Assembly: GCA_001940925.1 (NCBI GenBank)
Contig: MSGZ01000032.1
Location: 1 to 64,000 of the forward strand
Length of the DNA stretch: 64,000 nucleotides
Direction: 5' to 3'
From: Ruminococcus sp. Phil11
GTDB taxonomy: Bacteria; Bacillota; Clostridia; Oscillospirales; Ruminococcaceae
In this document: piece by piece, positions 15,512 to 24,837 of the stretch
Layout: every line of letters begins with the position of its first letter
How positions within the stretch are numbered: position 1 is the stretch's first letter
The notes under the pieces: model-generated
The model's database searches: none
What the model was told of the DNA's origin: nothing
What the model saw: only the letters and a program-made list of their open reading frames with translations
Position numbers and translations under genes: made by a program

Positions 15512-15754
15512 TCAACGGGTCAGCTTTTCGTAAAGTGCCTTTGCCTGCCGGCTGTTCATGATCTGATCGAGCTTTTGCGGGTCTGCGAGCACCTGTCTGA
15601 ATTTCGCGGCACTTTTCTGATCCATGCCCGCGATTGCGCGGTCAAATTTGCCCGATTCGAGCTCCTGCCGCAGCTGCTCCGGCGGCATCCCAAGCTTGCT
15701 TCCGACGGCATTCAGCAGCGCATTGAGCTGCGCACTGTTCTTCGGTTTCTCCAT
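15512..15754 (-). CDS. Hypothetical 80-residue helical protein
   Basis: ATG with AGGAGAG upstream. Short helical protein with SKLGMPPEQLRQELESGKF and a later VLADPQKLDQIMNSRQAKAL segment; no cysteines and no membrane segment. It is the first gene of the small-protein cluster that ends with the BofA-like gene. Function unknown. Confidence 0.7.
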   Translation of the reverse strand: MEKPKNSAQLNALLNAVGSKLGMPPEQLRQELESGKFDRAIAGMDQKSAAKFRQVLADPQKLDQIMNSRQAKALYEKLTR

Positions 15755-15826
15755 AGTGATCTCTCCTTATCTGTTGCAGTTTCTTCCATAATGCGGGAAG
15801 AACCTGCCTCCATTTTCATCCGCCCA

Positions 15827-15855
15827 TTGAAATACACTGAATAATATGCTATAAT
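15827..15855 (+). promoter_or_regulatory. Promoter of the phosphoesterase gene
   Basis: TTGAAA (15827-15832) and TATAAT (15850-15855) have 17-bp spacing, 31 bp before the start codon. Confidence 0.87.
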
Positions 15856-15886
15856 AGAGCAAAACAGAACAAAGGAGCGGGTTCCC

Positions 15887-16411
15887 ATGCAAATTCTGGT
15901 GATCTCCGATACACACGGCAGATATGATGTTCTGCGGCATGTGCTGCTGACGCATCCGCAGGCGGAACTGATCGTGCACTGCGGCGACGGCGAATACGAA
16001 ACAGAGCGGTTCCTCGCCGAGCATCCTGAGTACGCGCAGAAGCTCATTCAGGTGCGCGGCAACTGCGACCACGACCCGGCGATCCCGCTGGCAAGGACGC
16101 TGCCGCTGCCCTACGGCCACAAGGCACTGATCGTGCACGGGCACCGGTATGTTTCCGGGGATTTCCCGCAGAACCTCATCGAGACCGCAAAGGCCGACGG
16201 TGCCGACCTCGTGCTGTTCGGGCATCTGCACATCCGCATGGACCGCTATGTGGACGGCATTCACCTGTTCAACCCCGGCAGCGCAGCACAGCCCCGTGAC
16301 CAGTTCGCGCCGTCCTACGGGCTGGTCGATATCATGGAATCCGGTATTCTGACCGCCCACGGCGAGCTGCAGCGCACCCCCGCCCCCTTTGATGATATGT
16401 TCGGGTTCTGA
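15887..16411 (+). CDS. YfcE/MJ0936-type metallophosphoesterase
   Basis: The 174-residue protein has the metal-binding motifs of the family in order: ISDTHG (Asp8, His10), HCGDGE, RGNCDHD, VHGHR and FGHLH. Such proteins hydrolyse phosphodiesters with Mn or similar ions in the cytoplasm; the physiological substrate is generally not known. ATG preceded by AAAGGAG. It is monocistronic, followed by a repeat-rich spacer. Confidence 0.92.
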   Translation: MQILVISDTHGRYDVLRHVLLTHPQAELIVHCGDGEYETERFLAEHPEYAQKLIQVRGNCDHDPAIPLARTLPLPYGHKALIVHGHRYVSGDFPQNLIETAKADGADLVLFGHLHIRMDRYVDGIHLFNPGSAAQPRDQFAPSYGLVDIMESGILTAHGELQRTPAPFDDMFGF

Positions 16412-16464
16412 TATTTGTGCATGGCGGTGTCTCCGAGTAGCGGTATATGCGATGCATTTTGAAT

Positions 16465-16625
16465 GGGGCTCTGCCCCAAACCCCGCTGGGGACATTGTCC
16501 CCAGACCCCGTTATTGTCAGACAAAATAGAAGTTTTGATCAAACTTTTTCAAAAGTTTGCGGGGTCGAGGGGCAGAGCCCCCGTCGCCGTCCGCAGACGG
16601 CGAAACTCCCCGGCGTGCAAAGAGC
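16465..16625. repeat. Palindrome-rich intergenic repeat element
   Basis: This non-coding block contains GGGGCTCTGCCCC (16465-16477), TGGGGACATTGTCCCCA (16487-16503), an AAACTTTTTCAAAAGTTT stem, GGGGCAGAGCCCC (16569-16581, complement of the first) and a CGCCGTC/GACGGCG hairpin. The outer GGGGC arms pair across the block. It resembles the dispersed palindromic repeats common in Ruminococcaceae genomes. No transposase frame is present. Confidence 0.65.
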
Positions 16626-16937
16626 TTGGCGGGCTTGGGGACTTGCGATAGAAGTCCCCATTCTCGAATAGCATCCGCGAAGCGGATACCTTTTTTAACA
16701 GACTGACGCCCCGAATCCGCGTGGAATCGGGGCGTGGGATTATGAATCAATACGGTAAATCGTAATTCGCAGGAATAAACGGGTGCGCAGAGCAGAGAGG
16801 AGAGCGTAAGGAAAGAGAAAGACAGACAGATGTGTCAGAAATACTGCGGCGAAATCTTTATATTCGTACTCGCCTTTGAATCACGGCATTGCTGTTTTCT
16901 CCGTCCGCACCTGCTTTGCAGATAAAAAACAAAAATA
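16626..16937. other. Non-coding spacer with one hairpin
   Basis: No gene is supported here. A 9-bp stem ACGCCCCGA/TCGGGGCGT lies near 16707-16737. The remainder is AT-richer than the neighbouring genes and shows no recognisable RNA. Confidence 0.45.
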
Positions 16938-16976
16938 ACCGCCTGACCTCGCACAGCGCGAATCAGGCGGTTTTTG
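16938..16976 (-). terminator. Terminator of the glucokinase gene
   Basis: Stem ACCGCCTGA/TCAGGCGGT (16938-16946 with 16963-16971). On the minus strand it is followed by TATTTTTGTTTTTT; the plus strand also has a T-rich run, so it could act in both directions. Confidence 0.85.
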
Positions 16977-16987
16977 TTTTCGGTGAA

Positions 16988-17941
16988 TCAGATCGCCTTG
17001 CCGAGGAAGGCTGCGCCGATGATGCCGGCGTCGTTGCCGAGCTGCGCGATCACGATCTCGGTGTTCTTCTCGGAGTTCTTGGTGTAGACCTCCTGCGCGA
17101 CAAGCTCCTTGACCGGCAGAAGCAGTGCGTCGCCCTCATTGCAGACGCCGCCGCCGATGCAGAGCACATCCGGCTGGAAAATGTTGATCGTGTTCGTGAT
17201 GCCTGCAGCCAGTGCACGGATGTAGAAATCCACAACGTCCTTTGCGGCCTTGTCGCCGCGGCGCATACAGTCAAATGCGGTACGCGCAGAAACCTTGCCC
17301 TGCTCCGCCGCCATTTTTGCCATTTCGCTGTCCGGGTGTGCAGCGATCGCTTCGTCCGTCATGCGGATCAGGCCGGTCGCCGAGGAATACACCTCAAAGC
17401 AGCCCTTTCTGCCGCAGGTGCACTGCGGGCCGTCCAGATTCAGCACGGTATGGCCGATCTCCGCGCCCGCAAAATTGGAGCCTGCGTAAATCTTGCCGTC
17501 AATGACGATGCCGCCGCCGACACCTGTGCCGAGTGTGATGCAGATCGCATTGGTCGCACCCTTTGCCGCACCCGCAACATATTCGCCGTATGCCGCAGCA
17601 TTTGCGTCGTTCTCGACGAATGCGGGCAGACCCGTCTGCTCGGAGATCCACTTGACCATGGGGACATTGTGGAAATCCAGATTATTGGAATACTCGATGA
17701 TGCCGGTCGCGGAATTTGCAATGCCCGGCGTACCGATGCCGATCCACTCGATCTGATCCTTCGTCAGACCGCCCTCCTTGATCGCATCCAGCGCACATGC
17801 CGCCATGTCTGCCGCGATCTCCTCTGCGGGGCGCGGACGGTTGGTCTTGCGGGAGACCTTGTTCAGGATCCTGTAATTCTCGTCCACAAGTCCGGCGACG
17901 ATGTTGGTGCCGCCCAGGTCAATGCCGATGTAATATTTCAT
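16988..17941 (-). CDS. glcK: ROK-family glucokinase
   Basis: This cytoplasmic enzyme phosphorylates glucose with ATP to glucose-6-phosphate. The 317-residue protein has the ATP-binding IGIDLGGTN, the sugar-site ENDANAAA, LGTGVGGG and the ROK zinc signature with GHTVLNLDGPQC and CTCGRKGCFE. There is no N-terminal HTH, which separates it from ROK repressors such as the one at 37936. ATG with CGGAGG upstream. It lies downstream of manA and a hypothetical gene in the same direction, so hexose phosphate metabolism is grouped. Confidence 0.93.
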   Translation of the reverse strand: MKYYIGIDLGGTNIVAGLVDENYRILNKVSRKTNRPRPAEEIAADMAACALDAIKEGGLTKDQIEWIGIGTPGIANSATGIIEYSNNLDFHNVPMVKWISEQTGLPAFVENDANAAAYGEYVAGAAKGATNAICITLGTGVGGGIVIDGKIYAGSNFAGAEIGHTVLNLDGPQCTCGRKGCFEVYSSATGLIRMTDEAIAAHPDSEMAKMAAEQGKVSARTAFDCMRRGDKAAKDVVDFYIRALAAGITNTINIFQPDVLCIGGGVCNEGDALLLPVKELVAQEVYTKNSEKNTEIVIAQLGNDAGIIGAAFLGKAI

Positions 17942-17996
17942 TTGGTTCCTCCGTTTTTATGATTTTCTATATTCAAAATGCGTCTGCATTCTGTTT

Positions 17997-18860
17997 TCAT
18001 TTCTCAAAGCCGCAGAACGTAAAGAATGCCTGATCGAACAGCTCCTTGCCGTTGGCCTTGACCGCACGGACTGCGGTTTTTTCGTTATATTCGCAGCCCG
18101 CAACGATGAACGGGAGCTTTTTACCGAAATGCTGCTCCGTGAATTTCTCCTGATGCAGTGCTCTGACTGCCAGCACCGCAAGATCACAGATGCGCTCTCT
18201 GAGCTCGTTTTCGTCGTCGAGTTCCTGCAGGTCATAGCCCTGCGATTCGTACCAGTCTGTCAGCGGCTCCTCGTCCAGCAGCCGGAAGCGGTTATCTGTC
18301 CAGAGGGCAATATTCCAGCGTTCATCCGCATGGCCGTTCGAGCAGTTCTCTGCATCTGTTTCCGCGGTGTTATAGCCGAGATACAGCTCCCCGCGCACAG
18401 TCTCATCCGGCTTTGCAAGATGATAGCCGACAGAAAGCATGGAGACATTCTCCGCCGGGATATCCGCAGCGGTGTCCTTGAGCCATGCCTTCAGCTCGGT
18501 GACGAATGCGCGGTCGCCGGCATCGTAGGCCTCCGGCTCGTAATCGGAAACGGTGCTGTCGATATCGTTCCCGCCGGTCACAGCCCCGAACAGGCTGCCC
18601 ATGCTGCCGAGCATATTGCTGATGCCGCCCATGCCGCCGAGGCTCTCGATCATCCCGTCAATGTCATCCGGCATGATGCCGCCCTGTGCGGCGATCCCGT
18701 CGAGCTTGCCCATCATATCCGAAAAGCCGGGATTCTGCGTGAGCTCCTGCTGACAGGCCGCGATCTGCTCCTGCGTTTCCGGGTTGTTGATCGCCTCCTG
18801 CACGGCATCGAGATCGACGCCGAAATTTTTGAGAAGGCCGCTGAAACCTGATAGATCCAT
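17997..18860 (-). CDS. Hypothetical 287-residue protein
   Basis: Soluble protein with no signal peptide. The N-terminal 100 residues are helical and Gly/Met-rich (GGMGGISNMLGSMGSLFG). The C-terminal 170 residues look like a mixed alpha-beta domain containing GYHLAKPDETVRGELYLGY and a DUF-like region with acidic stretches. AAGGAG precedes the ATG. It sits 12 nt after manA and before glcK, hence likely co-transcribed. No family recognised. Confidence 0.75.
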   Translation of the reverse strand: MDLSGFSGLLKNFGVDLDAVQEAINNPETQEQIAACQQELTQNPGFSDMMGKLDGIAAQGGIMPDDIDGMIESLGGMGGISNMLGSMGSLFGAVTGGNDIDSTVSDYEPEAYDAGDRAFVTELKAWLKDTAADIPAENVSMLSVGYHLAKPDETVRGELYLGYNTAETDAENCSNGHADERWNIALWTDNRFRLLDEEPLTDWYESQGYDLQELDDENELRERICDLAVLAVRALHQEKFTEQHFGKKLPFIVAGCEYNEKTAVRAVKANGKELFDQAFFTFCGFEK

Positions 18861-18872
18861 AAAAACTCCTTA

Positions 18873-19850
18873 TCAGCGCGGAAGTGTCTGCGTACAGAGG
18901 AACGTGCAGTGCTTGCCGCGCAGGGAATATGCGCCGAAATTCGCGGGCAGGAAGACCGAATCGCCCTTGACGACCGGCATCGCGACGCCGTTTTCATAAA
19001 CAAGTGCCGCTTCGCCGTCCGTGCAGAGCAGATGCGTATAGGATTTTCCGCCGCTTGCCGGGAATGCTGCACCCTCTGTGATATGCAGCTCCGTGACCGT
19101 GAAATACGGGCAGTCCGCGAGCAGTGCCACGCTGTAGCCCTGATAATCGGTCAGCGGGATATTTCTGCGCGGCGGTGCCGGCCATGTCTTGGTCACATCC
19201 ACGGCCTTGTCAATATGCAGCTCGCGCGGTTTCCCGTCGGGACCGACGCGGTCATAATCATACACACGGTAGGTCAGATTGGAGCTCTGCTGGATCTCCG
19301 CGATCAGAATGCCCGCACCGATCGCATGGAGCGTGCCTGCCTCAATAAAGAACACATCGCCCTTTTTGACCGGCACAAGCTGCATACAGTCGAGCACGGT
19401 GCCCTGCTTGATCGCACGGCGGAACTCATCCTTTGTCAGCTCTCTGTTGAAGCCGCAGGCCAGTGCCGCGCCCTCATCGCAGTCCATGACATACCAGCAT
19501 TCCGTCTTGCCGTTTTCGCCCTTCTCGTGGACACGCGCATAGCGGTCATCCGGATGCACCTGCACACTGAGATCCTGCCGGGCGTCGATCAGCTTGACCA
19601 TCACCGGGAATGCCGACAGTCTTGCGGCACCCTCTCCCACACGGGCAGCCCAGTCCTGTTCCAGATAGGATTTCAGCGTCTGCCCCTTGTACACACTGTT
19701 CATGATGACGGATTCCCCTGCCGGATGACAGGAGAGCTCCCAGCTTTCGGCAATACGCTCCAGATCGCACGGCTTGCCGTATTCGTCACGCAGCCGTGTT
19801 CCGCCCCAGATATAGTCCTGAAACGCAGGCAAAAGTTTCAAAGGTTCCAT
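18873..19850 (-). CDS. manA: Mannose-6-phosphate isomerase, class I
   Basis: Interconverts mannose-6-phosphate and fructose-6-phosphate using one zinc. The 325-residue protein shows the short class I form with QVHPDD, GKTECWYV and EIQQSSNLTYRVYDYDR, which carry metal and catalytic residues. The ATG at 19850 is chosen because AAAGGGG lies 8 nt before it; an ATG six codons upstream overlaps the ribosome site. Mannose units from plant hemicellulose are a plausible source of substrate. Confidence 0.93.
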   Translation of the reverse strand: MEPLKLLPAFQDYIWGGTRLRDEYGKPCDLERIAESWELSCHPAGESVIMNSVYKGQTLKSYLEQDWAARVGEGAARLSAFPVMVKLIDARQDLSVQVHPDDRYARVHEKGENGKTECWYVMDCDEGAALACGFNRELTKDEFRRAIKQGTVLDCMQLVPVKKGDVFFIEAGTLHAIGAGILIAEIQQSSNLTYRVYDYDRVGPDGKPRELHIDKAVDVTKTWPAPPRRNIPLTDYQGYSVALLADCPYFTVTELHITEGAAFPASGGKSYTHLLCTDGEAALVYENGVAMPVVKGDSVFLPANFGAYSLRGKHCTFLCTQTLPR

Positions 19851-20018
19851 AGCATGATCCCCTTTCATAGCATTTCGGATTGCGTCATGCGGATGCTCCG
19901 CGGTTCTGCAGCGCGGGGTTCCCGGCTGCTTGCAAACTCATGATATTGCGCGGGTTTCAAAAGGAATGGAATGTGGTGCGATGCAAAGTGTGTGTCGTGG
20001 ATGATGCGCCCCGCACGC

Positions 20019-21881
20019 TCAGGAATCCGGCAGCTCCTGAATCAGCTCATAGAGCGCAAGACCGGTTTCGGCTTTGACGCCGGCGGTCTTTGCAAGCTGC
20101 TCCGGCGTCGCCGCCTTGAGCTGTGCGCGGGTCTTATAAGTCAGCAGCAGCTTCTGCGCTTTTTTCTCGCCGATGCCGGGCACCTGCGTGAGCGTCAGCG
20201 CATAGCCTGTTTTCTTGTGCTTGGTTTTCATATAGGTGATCGCATAGCGGTGCACCTCGTCCTGAATGCGCGTCAGCAAAGCAAATGCGGCTCTGCTCTC
20301 GCGCACGGCGATCTCGCCGCCGTTTGCAGCGATCGCGCGGGTGCGGTGCTTGCTGTCCTTGACCATGCCGAACAGCGGCACCGAAAGCTGCAGCTCCGCA
20401 AGGATCGGTGCGATCGCGGAGACATGGGTCTGACCGCCGTCCAGCAGAATCAGATCCGGCAGCACGGCAAAGGCGTTGAGGGCTTTTTTCGTTTCGTCCG
20501 TTTCCGCCTGTGCCTTGAAATATTCCCCGAAGCGTCTGCGGATGACCTCCTGCATCGCGGCGTAGTCGTTCTGCTGATGCAGCTCTTTGATCGCGAAGCG
20601 GCGGTAGGCACTTTTCAGCGGTCTGCCGTTCTCGAACACGACCATGCCTGCGACCATCGACGCCGAGGACAGATTCGAGATATCGTAGGATTCGATGCGC
20701 ACGGGCGGCTTTTCCAGCCCGAGTGCCCTTGCAAGCTCCTCAAGGCCAAGCAGCTCGCGGCTGGTTCGACCGGCACGGAGCGAGAGCTTTTCTCCGGCGT
20801 TATGCTTTGCCATGAGCACGAGCCTGTGTCTGGCACCGCGTACAGGCTGCTCGATCGTGACGCTGCGGCCTGCGCGGTCGGAAAGCATCGCGCAGATCAG
20901 CTCCGATTCCGCCGGCATCCGCTCCGTGAGGATCGTTTTCGGCAGATCGGCACCGCTGCGGGTGCTGTAATACTGCGGGAGAAAATCGTCGAGCGGCTGC
21001 TCCGAGAGTGCCTCCGAGGAGATCACGAAGGACTGCTGGTCATAGAGCCTTCCGCTGCGGTAGATCAGCACGGAAATGACCGTCGTATCGTTCGTTTCCG
21101 CCGTGCCGATCACATCGGTATCCGCGGTAACGGCATCCATGATATCCTGCTTTTCCCCGGCACTGCGGATCGCGGCGATGCGGTCGCGCAGGCGGGCGGC
21201 CTCCTCAAAATCGAGCCGGTCGGCCGCTGCCGTCATGCGCTCCTCCAGTGCGGTGATCGTATGGTCGCCGCCGTTTTTGATAAAGCGCACGGCATCGCTG
21301 ACAGCCTCGGCATATTCCGCCTCGGAGATCTGTCCGCGGCAGACGCCCATGCACTGCCCGATGTGATAATTCAGACAGGGGCGTTCCTTCCGGAAGCTCT
21401 CCGGAAACGGCCGGTGACAGGTCGGCAGCCGGAACATGCGGTTGACCGCATTGACGGTCTGCCTTGCGGTAAAGCCGCTCATATACGGCCCCAGATACGT
21501 GCCCTCGCCGTCCGCTCGCAGCTCCGCGGTGATGCGGGAGTATGGCGGCGGCGAAATCTTGATATAGTGATAGCCCTTGTCGTCCTTCAGCAGAATGTTG
21601 TAGCGCGGCTTATGCTGCTTGATCAGTGAGCATTCCAGCACCAGTGCTTCATATTCCGAATCGGTGACAATAAAATCGTAATCGTAGACCTGCGAGACCA
21701 TCTGCGCAGTCTTGACGGTATGATCCGGATGATCGCGGAAATAACTGGTCACGCGGTTGCGCAGATTCTTCGCCTTGCCGATATAGATGATCTTCTCCTG
21801 CGCGTTCTTCATGATATACACGCCCGGAGCGGTCGTCAGCGCGGCGGTTTTCCGCTGCAGATAGGGTAGTCTCGGATTCAT
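20019..21881 (-). CDS. uvrC: Excinuclease ABC subunit C
   Basis: Makes the 3' and 5' incisions in nucleotide excision repair together with UvrB. The 620-residue protein has an N-terminal GIY-YIG nuclease (GVYIMKNAQEKIIYIGKAKNLRNR), a UVR segment (TALEERMTAAADRLDFEEAARLRDRI), the RNase H-like domain (LPDLILLDGGQTHV, IQDEVHRYAI) and C-terminal helix-hairpin-helix motifs (LTQVPGIGEKKAQKLLLTY). Length is normal for the family. Its start overlaps the stop of the upstream membrane gene by 4 nt. Confidence 0.96.
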   Translation of the reverse strand: MNPRLPYLQRKTAALTTAPGVYIMKNAQEKIIYIGKAKNLRNRVTSYFRDHPDHTVKTAQMVSQVYDYDFIVTDSEYEALVLECSLIKQHKPRYNILLKDDKGYHYIKISPPPYSRITAELRADGEGTYLGPYMSGFTARQTVNAVNRMFRLPTCHRPFPESFRKERPCLNYHIGQCMGVCRGQISEAEYAEAVSDAVRFIKNGGDHTITALEERMTAAADRLDFEEAARLRDRIAAIRSAGEKQDIMDAVTADTDVIGTAETNDTTVISVLIYRSGRLYDQQSFVISSEALSEQPLDDFLPQYYSTRSGADLPKTILTERMPAESELICAMLSDRAGRSVTIEQPVRGARHRLVLMAKHNAGEKLSLRAGRTSRELLGLEELARALGLEKPPVRIESYDISNLSSASMVAGMVVFENGRPLKSAYRRFAIKELHQQNDYAAMQEVIRRRFGEYFKAQAETDETKKALNAFAVLPDLILLDGGQTHVSAIAPILAELQLSVPLFGMVKDSKHRTRAIAANGGEIAVRESRAAFALLTRIQDEVHRYAITYMKTKHKKTGYALTLTQVPGIGEKKAQKLLLTYKTRAQLKAATPEQLAKTAGVKAETGLALYELIQELPDS

Positions 21882-22855
21882 GCGTCCCCGCCGTCCTCAT
21901 CGTCGTCTGCGGCTTCGGCGTCCTCATAGTCTTCGTATTCGTCCTCGTCGTCATCATCCGCGTCCGCGCCGAATTCGTACTCGAACTTCTCGTCGTCGTC
22001 GGTCAGCACGATCTTTTCGTCGCTGGGCGTCATCCGGATGATCGCACGCCGGAGCTTCTGCTTCAGCGTGACGGGGACCTCAAGGCCGGGGATCTCGACC
22101 ATCGTCGGCGTATCGGCAAACATCGTCGAGGAGATCTCCGAGACACGCGCCTGATCGCCGTAGCAGTCGATATCCATTTCGTCCAGTGCAAGCTGCCGCA
22201 CCATTGCCGAGAAAAAGACGATATAACCGACCGCATTGACCAGAATGCTCGCGTAAATGCGGTAATCCGCCGCTGCGGTCAGCATCCCGGCCAGAATGAT
22301 GACCGTCGTGATAATCACGATGCGCTGCAGTGCCTTGTTCTGCGGATCGAGCATCAGCAGCGAAAGCGAAACGGCCGCGGAGAAGATCACATGCAGCAGA
22401 ATGATGCCGACATTCTTTCCGAGCGGTGACAGAAACGGAATCAGTCCGAACTCCACAAGCATCAGCCCGACCTCAACGCTGACATATACGATCAGCAGCG
22501 TTTTCATGATGCCGCGTGCGCGTACCAGCCTGTCAAGCCAGACCGCGCAGATTGCAAACAGTACAAAAGCGATTCCCTCGACCGAGAACGCAAAGACCTC
22601 AAACGGGATAAAGTATTTGCCGTTGCGTCCGATCGAATAATAGTATATCAGCGCAATGACAATAAATACAATGAACAGGATATTGGCAAGCCTGCCCATT
22701 TTCATGCAGTCCGTCAGGGTATAGCGGCGCGCACCGCTGTGCTCGCGCTGATACTCCCGCCGGTCTCTCCATGAAAGCTCCTCCGGCACAACAGCTCCGG
22801 AGCGTGCCGCGCGCCGGCGTTCTGTCCGTTCGGTACGCTCCTTATTCTTCGCCAT
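21878..22855 (-). CDS. Membrane protein with acidic C-terminal tail
   Basis: The 325-residue product has a basic N-terminal cytoplasmic part (about 1-55), six or so membrane segments (about 55-225) and a final 50 residues composed almost only of Asp, Glu, Tyr and Ala. No family recognised. It is 8 nt downstream of purD and overlaps uvrC, so it is a link between the purine block and repair gene in one transcript. Acidic tails recur in other membrane proteins of this window. Confidence 0.75.
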   Translation of the reverse strand: MAKNKERTERTERRRAARSGAVVPEELSWRDRREYQREHSGARRYTLTDCMKMGRLANILFIVFIVIALIYYYSIGRNGKYFIPFEVFAFSVEGIAFVLFAICAVWLDRLVRARGIMKTLLIVYVSVEVGLMLVEFGLIPFLSPLGKNVGIILLHVIFSAAVSLSLLMLDPQNKALQRIVIITTVIILAGMLTAAADYRIYASILVNAVGYIVFFSAMVRQLALDEMDIDCYGDQARVSEISSTMFADTPTMVEIPGLEVPVTLKQKLRRAIIRMTPSDEKIVLTDDDEKFEYEFGADADDDDEDEYEDYEDAEAADDDEDGGDA

Positions 22856-22863
22856 TGCGCGGA

Positions 22864-24147
22864 TTATTTCTTCGCGGCAAGTGCACGCTGGCCGATATCA
22901 CGGCGGTAATGCACCTGATCGAAGGTGACGGCACCGGCTGCGCGGTATGCGGCATCCAGTGCATCCTTCAGCTTTGCGGCAGAGGCGGTGATGCCGAGCA
23001 CGCGGCCGCCTGCTGTCAGGAATTTGCCGTCCTCGGAAAGCTTCGTGCCTGCGTGATAGACCGCAGCACCCGCAAGCTGTCCCTTTTCGTCCAGACCGGA
23101 GATCTCCTTGCCGGTCTCATATTTTTCCGGATAGCCGCCGCTTGCGAGAATGACGCAGGCGCAGGCGCCGCTTTTCCACTGGATCGGGAGATTCTCGAGG
23201 GTGCAGCTTTCGACGGCCTCCATAATCTCCAGCAGGTCTGTTTTCAGCATCGGCAGCACGACCTGCGTTTCCGGATCTCCGAAGCGGCAGTTGTATTCGA
23301 TGACCTTCGGGCCGTTCGGCGTGAGCATCAGGCCGAAGTACAGGCAGCCGCGGAAGGTACGGTTCTCGCCGTTCATCGCGTGCATGGTCGGCAGGAAGAT
23401 CTCCCGCATACACTGATCCGCGATCTCCTTGGTATAGTACGGGTTCGGGGAAACGGTGCCCATGCCGCCGGTATTCTTGCCGCGGTCGCCGTCCAGTGCG
23501 CGCTTGTGATCCATAGAGGAGATCATCGGCGCGACGGTCTCGCCGTCGGTGAAGGCCAGCACGGAGACTTCAGGACCGGTCAGGAATTCCTCCACGACCA
23601 GCTTGGAGCCGCTCTCTCCGAAGATCTTATCCTCCATAATGGAGCGCACGGCGTCGCAGGCCTCCTGCTCGGACTGCGCAATGATCACGCCCTTGCCGAG
23701 TGCAAGGCCGTCCGCCTTGACGACCGTCGGATAGGTATTCTGTTTGCGGATATACGCCATGGCCTTTTCCGCGTCGTCAAAGACCTCGTACTTCGCGGTC
23801 GGAATGCCGTATTTTTTCATCAGGTTCTTGGAAAAGACCTTGCTGCCTTCGATCACGGCAGCAGCCTTGGACGGGCCGAACACCTTGAATCCGTTGGCGC
23901 GCAGCAGATCAGCCATGCCGAGCACGAGCGGATCATCCGGCGCGACGAACACCCAGTCCACGGCGAGCTTCTTCGCAAGCGCCAGCATCCCGTCCAGATC
24001 GGTCGCCTTGACCGGATAGCATTCGGCATACTTTGCGATTCCGCCGTTGCCCGGCGCACAGTAGAGTTCGGTGACCAGCGGAGATTCGCTGAGCTTCATG
24101 ACGATGGCGTGCTCTCTGCCGCCGCCTCCGACTACCAATACTTTCAT
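22864..24147 (-). CDS. purD: Phosphoribosylamine-glycine ligase
   Basis: Second step of purine synthesis: joins phosphoribosylamine and glycine with ATP. The ATP-grasp protein starts with MKVLVVGGGGREHA and contains GVIIAQSE, LVVEEFLTGPEVSVLAF, NTGGMGTVSP and EYNCRFGDPETQ. The ATG at 24147 is chosen because the family begins exactly there and AAAGG precedes it, giving 427 residues; a 16-residue longer frame exists. It is the last purine gene of the directon. Confidence 0.95.
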   Translation of the reverse strand: MKVLVVGGGGREHAIVMKLSESPLVTELYCAPGNGGIAKYAECYPVKATDLDGMLALAKKLAVDWVFVAPDDPLVLGMADLLRANGFKVFGPSKAAAVIEGSKVFSKNLMKKYGIPTAKYEVFDDAEKAMAYIRKQNTYPTVVKADGLALGKGVIIAQSEQEACDAVRSIMEDKIFGESGSKLVVEEFLTGPEVSVLAFTDGETVAPMISSMDHKRALDGDRGKNTGGMGTVSPNPYYTKEIADQCMREIFLPTMHAMNGENRTFRGCLYFGLMLTPNGPKVIEYNCRFGDPETQVVLPMLKTDLLEIMEAVESCTLENLPIQWKSGACACVILASGGYPEKYETGKEISGLDEKGQLAGAAVYHAGTKLSEDGKFLTAGGRVLGITASAAKLKDALDAAYRAAGAVTFDQVHYRRDIGQRALAAKK

Positions 24148-24225
24148 ACCTTTAATTCCTTTCGGAGTTTCTTTGTTCTTGCCGGAAAAATGCATTTTCT
24201 CCGGCTGTATCTGTACGCCCAGCCG

Positions 24226-24783
24226 TTACGGTTCCAGCATACCGGGCGTCAGCTCCGTGATCTCACAGAAGCCGATCTTCGGGATATCGGGCTGATTCAT
24301 CAGGGCCCGCATGATCCCGCCGTGACAGACGATCAGCAGCTTTCTGATATCGCTGCGGCCGAGATACGGCGCGATCGCTTCCTTTGCGCGTCTGCGCATA
24401 CTTGCGTGGGTCTCCCAGTCCGGGAATTTGTCCTGCGGCGTGTGTACCCCGCAGTTTCTCATGTACTCATGCCAGCTTTCGGTGATCTCCGCATGGGTCG
24501 CCGCCGCATAGTCCGTGCGGGGCAGCCACTCGTGCAGCCCGACCGCGACCTCGACCGGCCGGCCGATCCGTTTTGTGACGATCGCGGCGGTCTGCAGGGC
24601 GCGCGGGTACGGCGAGGAGACGATCAGGTCGCAGTCCTGAATGCGGGGATCCTTTGCGGCTTCCTCCGCCTGCAGGATGCCCTCTGCCGTCAGCTGTCCG
24701 AGCTCTGCGCCCATGCCGGGCAGACCGAGCGCAACCGTATCGCGGTAAGTGGGTTCACCATGGCGCATGAGGTAGATCTTCAT
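24226..24783 (-). CDS. Histidine phosphatase family protein
   Basis: The product has the phosphohistidine RHGEP motif near the N-terminus (KIYLMRHGEPTYRD), the SPYPRALQTA segment and the second catalytic histidine in LLIVCHGGIMRAL. This is the phosphoglycerate mutase/broad-specificity phosphatase superfamily. The substrate is not predictable. The ATG at 24783 has AAAGGA at good distance; a start three codons earlier is possible. It lies between two purine genes, but a pathway link is not evident. Confidence 0.88.
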   Translation of the reverse strand: MKIYLMRHGEPTYRDTVALGLPGMGAELGQLTAEGILQAEEAAKDPRIQDCDLIVSSPYPRALQTAAIVTKRIGRPVEVAVGLHEWLPRTDYAAATHAEITESWHEYMRNCGVHTPQDKFPDWETHASMRRRAKEAIAPYLGRSDIRKLLIVCHGGIMRALMNQPDIPKIGFCEITELTPGMLEP

Positions 24784-24837
24784 GTCATTCATCCTTTATG
24801 ATTTGCGGTTCATTCCTGTTGGTCTGAGCTTCTTTTG

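Noticed and set aside
16412..16987. tRNA or known small RNA in the spacer before glucokinase
   Set aside because: No cloverleaf, CCA end or recognised RNA motif was found; the palindromes are better explained as a repeat element.
22771..24801. A 676-codon plus-strand open frame
   Set aside because: Antisense to purD and the histidine phosphatase gene. The same reasoning applies to the plus-strand frame at 30800-32908 opposite purF and purC.
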